DNA from: an uncultured Coriobacteriaceae bacterium
GTDB taxonomy: Bacteria > Actinomycetota > Coriobacteriia > Coriobacteriales > Atopobiaceae
NCBI GenBank assembly: GCA_902797175.1
Contig: CADBRX010000066.1
Location: 1 to 48,025, forward strand
Reading direction: 5' to 3'
DNA: 48,025 nt
In this document: positions 43,572 through 48,025 of the stretch, piece by piece
Position numbering within the stretch: position 1 is the stretch's first letter
Layout of the letters: each line of letters opens with the position of its first letter
Translations under genes and position numbers: made by a program
The notes under the pieces: model-generated
What the model saw: only the letters and a program-made list of their open reading frames with translations
Told to the model about the DNA's origin: nothing
The model's database searches: none

Positions 43572-43617
43572 ATACTCTTATTTATGGAATATAGCGTTTT
43601 CCATAAATAAGAGTATA
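43572..43617 (-). promoter_or_regulatory. 18-bp palindromic operator overlapping the fic promoter
   Basis: ATACTCTTATTTATGGAA (43572-43589) and TTCCATAAATAAGAGTAT (43599-43616) are perfect inverted arms. The upstream edge contains TATACT (43612-43617 on the minus strand), a probable -10 box. CATAAATAAG recurs at about 43550 near the alternative start. The geometry suits repression by a dimeric winged-helix protein, most simply Fic itself. Confidence 0.8.
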
Positions 43618-43687
43618 GCAAACTGCTCATAAGTTGTGGAAAAGCCAGTTTGTCAAAAACAACGCTTCAGCAGAGAGGGGTGTTGGC

Positions 43688-43793
43688 GTTGACCGCTAAA
43701 CGGCACGGGTAGCAGTCTGCTCAAGCCATGTTGACCGACAAGCGGCATGGATAATTGCCTGAATCGAACAGTTATCCATGCCGTTTGTCGGTC
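43688..43793. repeat. 106-bp dispersed repeat, copy E1 (GGCATGGATAA family)
   Basis: The right half is an inverted repeat of 22-bp arms with one mismatch: GACCGACAAGCGGCATGGATAA (43733-43754) and TTATCCATGCCGTTTGTCGGTC (43772-43793). The left half holds a third, weaker half-site (GACCGCTAAACGGCACGGGTA). It forms a pair with 41476-41582, the two flanking the LCP remnant and fic. Confidence 0.8.
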
Positions 43794-43831
43794 TTTGACC
43801 CGCGCATTCCCTCACGCCCCGCGGCACGGCC

Positions 43832-45268
43832 TCAGTACCAGTCATCGTCAAAGTCGCCGCGCTCCCAGGCCTCAAGCTCGGCAATCCAATCGGACTGTCG
43901 CTCCTTTATCTGCGTGCACAACGCCCGATACTGCTCCTGGGTCACGACGCCCTGCCACACCATGCACCTATAGAACTTCTTGATGCTTGCGGCCGTCGAC
44001 TTGATCGAGGCCTTGGAAGACCACATGCAGTCATGGATGAAGAAGTTTCCAAGGAAGCCCTCAAGCAGATCGATTCCCTCCTGCACTGAGGCGTTCCCCA
44101 TCCGCGTAAGGTAGGTGTTGAGATAAAACTCCACGTTAAAGAGGTGATTCTCGATGGTTTTCTCCTTGAGGCCCTGGCCATGCAGATACGTGGCAAAGGC
44201 CGCAAGGCTGGCGTCCTTGTCCGCCCTTGACCTGCCGCCGTCCTTGAATGCTGAAAGGAGAGAATCCGGAGAAGCGCCCGCACCATAGTCCGATACACCG
44301 CCAGGGATCACCGTAAAACCGGCGGCCTGCGCACGCTCACTCGTTGCCGGCGGCACGAGCACCTTCCCAAAAGCCGCAAGTTGAGCCTCACACGGCATCG
44401 AGGACACGTCTGTGCGAGCCCAGTCCTGCCAGTGGGCCAGCCGCTTGTTTGCCTCGCGCTTGGAGAAGTGCTCAAAGCCCTGGCCCTCTCCCCAATTCTT
44501 CAGCCACTCGTGGTCCTCGTGGGAAGGGTCGCCCAGCACCCGCAAGAACTGCTCGAAACCACCCTCGCCGCCAACATCCTCTGGAGGCGCGTCACCGTCG
44601 CCGTCCCAGCAGAAAGGTACGTCCGAGGAAAACGACTCCTTCTGGTTGAGCACGGTTATGCGAATCTCCCAGCCGTCGCCATAGTCGTAGGAATAGACCA
44701 TCTCGCGCGTCTGGGGAAGAAGGTCGTCCAGGTAGGTGGTGGCAGCGTTGAGCCATCGCGGTTGCGATTCGCCTGGCATCTGCCACTCGTCTCGGGGGTC
44801 GCCTCCCGTCCCGTAGTCGGGCCACGCAATGAACAGGTTCTCGCCATTGCTGGTGAGCCTGAAGTCATACAGGTGGTAGTTCAGCCAATTGAGGCAGGCC
44901 TGAATCTGCGTGTGGAAGTCCTCGAACGTGGTGTGCATGGGAACGAGCAGCGTGCGCATGCAGTGCAGGCTCGAAAAGTCAAAGCGCAAGTGGAGTCGGA
45001 AAAACCGCTGTGGCTGGGGATCGGGGTCGAGGCTGATGCCATATGCGTCCAGCAGCTCGCGAGCGTGCCGGATGCCGTCCTCGGTGAGGGTCATCGTCTT
45101 TGAGCGCCTGCCAAATTGCAGGTAGCCGTCCTCTTGGAGCGTGTCAAGCGTGTCAAAGTCGTAGTCCTTCCAGGCAACCGCGTGCGCAAACGAACCCTTG
45201 CCCTCGGTCCACGAGCTGAGCGACGCAAGCATGAGCGTGAGGTCGTACCTGAGCGAACTGCGGTCCAT
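43832..45268 (-). CDS. Plasmid pRiA4b ORF-3-like protein with an integrase SAM-like C-terminus
   Basis: 478 aa, ATG with AGGAGGGG upstream. Residues 1-85 resemble DUF6429-type N-terminal domains (AWKDYDFDTLDTLQEDGYL). About 88-275 is the pRiA4b ORF-3 domain (TFEDFHTQIQACLNWLNYHL; MVYSYDYGDGWEIRI; DVGGEGGFEQFLRVL). The last 140 residues look like the SAM-like N-terminal core-binding domain of tyrosine recombinases (AFATYLHGQGLKEKTIENHL; SIKSTAASIKKFYRCM), but no catalytic recombinase domain follows. Passenger of mobile DNA in other genomes; function unknown. Confidence 0.75.
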   Translation of the reverse strand: MDRSSLRYDLTLMLASLSSWTEGKGSFAHAVAWKDYDFDTLDTLQEDGYLQFGRRSKTMTLTEDGIRHARELLDAYGISLDPDPQPQRFFRLHLRFDFSSLHCMRTLLVPMHTTFEDFHTQIQACLNWLNYHLYDFRLTSNGENLFIAWPDYGTGGDPRDEWQMPGESQPRWLNAATTYLDDLLPQTREMVYSYDYGDGWEIRITVLNQKESFSSDVPFCWDGDGDAPPEDVGGEGGFEQFLRVLGDPSHEDHEWLKNWGEGQGFEHFSKREANKRLAHWQDWARTDVSSMPCEAQLAAFGKVLVPPATSERAQAAGFTVIPGGVSDYGAGASPDSLLSAFKDGGRSRADKDASLAAFATYLHGQGLKEKTIENHLFNVEFYLNTYLTRMGNASVQEGIDLLEGFLGNFFIHDCMWSSKASIKSTAASIKKFYRCMVWQGVVTQEQYRALCTQIKERQSDWIAELEAWERGDFDDDWY

Positions 45269-45577
45269 GGCCCCTCCTGACGGCTAGCTTCTCCTGCCTT
45301 GGTTTGCTTGATTTGTCCATAGGGTAGCATGCGCCTCTGCTGCCAGGAGCTGCAAACGATGACAAGACCTGCTCAAGCGTATGTTCCCGAAGCTGCAGGC
45401 CTCGAGCAGGAGAGGCCCATGACCACCGAGGATGTAGCCGCGGCAGAGTGAGGGCCGACTTCAAGAGGGGTTGCTTACGGGAACCTATTGTTGCTTAGTG
45501 ACGATTGCGACAGGCGGCGGGAACACAATTGCGCTTGATGACGCTGGCAAGAAGCGGGTGGGCGTTTCTCGAGACCA
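45269..45577. other. Gene-free mosaic gap with a second LCP-tail copy and decayed repeats
   Basis: Bases 45380-45451 repeat the tail of the LCP remnant: GCAGGCCTCGAGCA (45395-45408) and CCCATGACCACCGAGGATGT (45417-45436), with the stretch between them deleted. From 45470 on, short related pieces (GCTTAGTGACGATTGCG, GCTTGATGACGCTGGC, CTTGGTGACGATTATC) recur at about 35-55 bp spacing and run into the end of the truncated Toprim-like gene. No gene seen. Confidence 0.6.
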
Positions 45578-46006
45578 CTATCCCTCTTGGTGACGATTAT
45601 CAGGCCCGAAATGGCCCTTTTCGGCCCGGGACAAGCCTCCCAAGTGGCACCAAGCCGAATTACGTTCCAGCGAGTCACCCGAATTGTCACAAAGCGCAAA
45701 ATCGTTTTCAAACTGCCTCGGTAGGCGAAACTTGCCGGAGCGGCTATCAACAATGCGGCAAATAGTAAGGCCTGAGAGACCTTCACCTTCAAACGTAGTG
45801 CGCAGGAACCGTCCCGCAATAACGTCAGCCTTACGCAGTCTCGTGTACGGCGTAAAGAAGATGGGATCATCCACGATATTGGCCCTTGGAACCACGAGGG
45901 CCTTGGCGTCGACGAGCTTCTGGATACAGACTGCTTCGGCCGTGCCCTCACAAGAGAAGAGCACGTAGCTCGAACGAAGGAGGCGTCGCAGCTCGTCCCT
46001 ATCCAT
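45578..46006 (-). CDS. Truncated Toprim-like partner of the AAA ATPase
   Basis: 142 aa. It begins inside the ATPase gene (8-nt overlap, coupled translation). VLFSCEGTAEAVCIQKLV resembles the conserved Glu motif of Toprim/RloB-like nuclease partners that pair with AAA ATPases in phage-exclusion systems. After about residue 105 the sequence turns into low-similarity residues encoded by repeat-like DNA (45578-45680), so the C-terminal half, including the Asp pair expected of Toprim domains, appears lost. Probably nonfunctional. Confidence 0.5.
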   Translation of the reverse strand: MDRDELRRLLRSSYVLFSCEGTAEAVCIQKLVDAKALVVPRANIVDDPIFFTPYTRLRKADVIAGRFLRTTFEGEGLSGLTICRIVDSRSGKFRLPRQFENDFALCDNSGDSLERNSAWCHLGGLSRAEKGHFGPDNRHQEG

Positions 46007-47207
46007 TCACATGCTCCCGCACGTACTCACGCATGGCTCTCACGTCTGGGTAACGTGGCATCGTACCCTTAACCAGCTCAGACATCACCACTTCGCTCTT
46101 CTTGACCTCTATGCGGCTCACTCGGTCGGAGTACTTGACCACCTCGGTTCGCAAGTTGGCGTCACGGACCAGCAGATAAACGTTGTCTTTACGATGCAGC
46201 GTATCGAGCAACTCCGGATAGTGTGTGCTGAAGATGAGCTGAGCCCCATGTGGGTTCGTCACGGGCGAAGCAAATAAGTCGATGACAGTGGCCACGAGCG
46301 AGCGGTTGATCCCCTCCTCCATCTCGTCTACAAGGAAGTATCCCCCACATGAAAGTATCCCGATAGCCTTGTTGACCATCTCGACGCCAAACACCGTACC
46401 TCGAGAAAGGATGGACAGCGCAGCGTTATGGTTAACGGTTCTCTCGGTCTGACCAAAGAACTTAAGATTGTACACCTCGTTCTCAGCATCCCACTCGAGA
46501 CGTTCCACGCTGGCATCGAAGGCTTGAACGATGGGAGTTGGCAGCGTGTGTTCCGGCAGCTCCCTTGTGGGAACCTCCACACCGACACGGGCACGGCCGG
46601 TCACCACCGAAACAATGGACCTCTCAGGCCCGAGCAGGTTGAGCTCATCCTCCGTCAGCGCAAGCTGCTCTCCCGCGGCACCGTTTCGGCGCCGAATGAC
46701 CGACGCATGCTGTTTGAAGACCTGTAGGTCCGCCAGCATCGACCGATTGACCCGTGGAGCAGTCAAAACCCAAAGGGTCTCGTCCGCATAGGTCAACCCA
46801 TCCGGCAGGTAAGACCATCGCTCACGCGAACCGGAACGAACGAAGATGGACTCCACAAGATAGAAGTGCCCCTCATGCCAAAACACCGCCTCGAGCGTAA
46901 GCTCCTTCTCAATCCTGCCAATGAACGTGGCTCGGCCCCGGAAGCCACGCATCATGACCTCACCAGTAAGCGAGTCAAGCGCTAGGCGGATGAGCTCGAG
47001 CGTAGTGGTTTTTCCAGATGCGTTTACACCAGAGATGCCAACCACATTCTGCGAGTAAATTGAGGTGGTATCACCAACGAGAGTCACATCTTGAACTAAC
47101 GTGCCTCCATCAAGCTTGGGTACTCTGTCTGCAGCAAAGAAATCCAGTTCCAGATAGTTATCTTGGTAAAGAGGGAACCCCTTAAAGACCAGTTTGAGAA
47201 GTCTCAT
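45999..47207 (-). CDS. AAA-family ATPase (ABC/SMC-like, OLD/RloA/PARIS-type)
   Basis: 402 aa from the ATG at 47207; the GTG at 47237 would start inside a palindromic operator. Walker A GVNASGKTTTLE, then a variable lid region, a signature-like segment (SILSRGTVFGVEMVNKAI), Walker B GGYFLVDEMEEGIN and a switch His in IFSTHYPELLDTL. This is the AAA_21 type found in anti-phage pairs. The downstream overlapping gene should be its nuclease or effector but is truncated, so the pair may be dead or act through the ATPase alone. Confidence 0.8.
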   Translation of the reverse strand: MRLLKLVFKGFPLYQDNYLELDFFAADRVPKLDGGTLVQDVTLVGDTTSIYSQNVVGISGVNASGKTTTLELIRLALDSLTGEVMMRGFRGRATFIGRIEKELTLEAVFWHEGHFYLVESIFVRSGSRERWSYLPDGLTYADETLWVLTAPRVNRSMLADLQVFKQHASVIRRRNGAAGEQLALTEDELNLLGPERSIVSVVTGRARVGVEVPTRELPEHTLPTPIVQAFDASVERLEWDAENEVYNLKFFGQTERTVNHNAALSILSRGTVFGVEMVNKAIGILSCGGYFLVDEMEEGINRSLVATVIDLFASPVTNPHGAQLIFSTHYPELLDTLHRKDNVYLLVRDANLRTEVVKYSDRVSRIEVKKSEVVMSELVKGTMPRYPDVRAMREYVREHVNG

Positions 47208-47221
47208 CCGCCAAACTCTTT

Positions 47222-47273
47222 CTACACTGATAAACACTGTATATGTTTATTAGTGTAGCCCACTGGGTATAGT
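47222..47273. promoter_or_regulatory. Palindromic operator between the ATPase and YjzC-like genes
   Basis: CTACACTGATAAACA (47222-47236) and TGTTTATTAGTGTAG (47244-47258), 15-bp arms with one mismatch. TATAGT at 47268-47273 could be the -10 of the plus-strand gene, with the palindrome covering its -35. A shared divergent operator is likely. Confidence 0.65.
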
Positions 47274-47339
47274 AGTCACGAGAGGATGCGGCAAACGGCG
47301 CGCATCCTAGTCTTAACGCAGCAGGGGGAGGTGATGCAA

Positions 47340-47522
47340 ATGCCAAAGACCATAAGGCCGGGTGCCTCGACGCCTGTATCCGGACAGTACGTCGAGGTTG
47401 GCCCGCGCGGCGGTGTACACGGCTCGAGTGAGATCACATCAGTAAGCGGCAAGCCCATGCCGCCAACCAGTAAGCCAAATTGCAGTTGGCAACTGGTTGA
47501 TGCAACCAAACACAAGCAATAG
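47340..47522 (+). CDS. Small YjzC-like protein
   Basis: 60 aa from the ATG at 47340, 8 nt after GGGGGAGG; an upstream frame start at 47286 lacks that spacing. The sequence (IRPGASTPVSGQYVEVGPRG, GKPMPPTSKPN, WQLVDAT) matches the short YjzC-type family of unknown function: PG-x-Y-x-x-x-G-P-R-G and a PPT-x-K-P motif. Hairpin AGGATGCG/CGCATCCT lies in its leader (47283-47309). Confidence 0.7.
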   Translation: MPKTIRPGASTPVSGQYVEVGPRGGVHGSSEITSVSGKPMPPTSKPNCSWQLVDATKHKQ

Positions 47523-47540
47523 GCCGAGCACCACGTCGTT

Positions 47541-47565
47541 GCCCCGGACGTTAAACGGGGCTTTA
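47541..47565 (+). terminator. Terminator after the YjzC-like gene
   Basis: GCCCCG (47541-47546) with CGGGGC (47556-47561), then TTTAT, 19 nt after the stop. Confidence 0.65.
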
Positions 47566-47781
47566 TCATCATAAGCGAGAATTGCTCGGCTTGTAACCTC
47601 GGTGGCCAACTCAAGAGCTGAATACGGGATAGAGTGATCGACTTGCGCTCGTTACTAGTCTCGCAGGCGATCTCCAAGTCGTCACGTCCCTCCCCCAGAG
47701 CCTGCGCAACTCATCAATCTGCGACATGTCTAGAGTTACCCTTCCCGTAGGCCTTCCGTTTCAAGTGCTTGGACACCCTTG

Positions 47782-47976
47782 CTAAGGAAGCTGCGACGCC
47801 TCGGGCGACGAGCGTGCCGCGCCTTCGTAAGGGTAGAGAATTCCCCGTATGGGCGTGGGGAATTCCGTTTGTGAATGCCGGTCGGGGTAGCCGAGCTCCG
47901 CTATCGTGTCGGCGTAGCTATGGTCGAATCTGATGAATGTCTCTATCGCGATTCTTCTCTGCTCCTTGCTGTACAT
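47782..47976 (-). pseudogene. 5' fragment of an IS3-family transposase orfA
   Basis: The first 33 codons (YSKEQRRIAIETFIRFDHSY, then ADTIAELGYPDR) match the HTH start of IS3-type OrfA proteins. After that the frame leaves the family at an inverted repeat and stops after 64 codons, so the element is a truncated remnant. It marks mobile-element activity at this end of the window. Confidence 0.65.
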
Positions 47977-48025
47977 GCGGCGTCCTTCCCGTTCCGATTT
48001 GGTCCAGGATTACCACCGCAGTCCC

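Larger units (their letters stand above)
47523..48025. other. Mostly gene-free end of the window
   Basis: Holds a terminator (47541-47565), about 200 nt in which I see no gene, and an IS3 transposase fragment (47782-47976). A 9-bp stem GAATTCCCC/GGGGAATTC (47838-47865) marks the join where the transposase similarity ends. Right edge unassigned. Confidence 0.6.

Noticed and set aside
43832..45268. Tyrosine recombinase / integrase
   Set aside because: The C-terminus resembles only the SAM-like core-binding domain; the catalytic R-H-R-Y domain is absent.

Overview
The window is a high-GC Gram-positive chromosome segment. Gene content and codon use suggest Coriobacteriia (Olsenella/Atopobium-like): an amaP-DUF2273-asp23 operon, an LPXTG-anchored CAP-domain protein, an LCP wall ligase, NHLM-type peptide exporters, an Mbeg1-like hydrolase, and strongly GC-biased codons outside a few islands. 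This placement is an inference from protein families; no rRNA or tRNA gene is present to confirm it.

Layout. 0-3.8 kb: the PilZ tail of a glycosyltransferase, an EIIB-ROK fusion, a VanX-type dipeptidase and an HExxH protein. 3.8-12.2 kb: a partner-switching pair (STAS antagonist plus a phosphatase-kinase fusion) divergent from a GAF-ABC ATPase and a giant FtsX-like permease. 12.2-18.4 kb: four 52-bp tandem repeats, a YwaF-like membrane protein, and a three-gene NHLM bacteriocin-type exporter with no recognisable precursor. 18.5-22.6 kb: idi, an MscS channel, a DUF975 protein and a beta-helix lipoprotein. 22.7-31 kb: a defence-like block made of an HD-RyR protein with a SLATT-like membrane protein, a TIR-membrane-DUF5050 protein with a PepSY lipoprotein, a small HTH protein, and a DUF262-DUF1524-RAMA restriction-like protein. 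31-41.4 kb: envelope functions (Mbeg1-like hydrolase, acyltransferase, Asp23 operon, an unknown membrane protein, CAP surface protein, LCP ligase). 41.4-48 kb: a mosaic accessory end with an LCP remnant, a Fic protein with its palindromic operator, a pRiA4b ORF-3 protein, an AAA ATPase/Toprim-like pair, a YjzC-like protein and an IS3 fragment.

The most distinctive feature is a dispersed family of 31-bp quasi-palindromic units. They share a GGGTGGGACCC core (either orientation) and a terminal inverted repeat that occurs in three covarying versions: TGACTCA/TGAGTCA, TGATACG/CGTATCA and CGACACA/TGTGCGG. Most occur as inverted pairs with a 2-3 nt loop. They lie at gene 3' ends, in four cases supply the gene's own TGA stop codon, and bracket each transcription unit of the 20.9-31 kb defence-like block. 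That suggests they act both as bidirectional termination or RNA-end elements and as homology for cassette exchange.

The best candidate for an undescribed system is the two-gene HD-RyR plus SLATT-like module (22711-25883) with its convergent TIR-beta-propeller neighbour. Nothing in the window proves an immune role.
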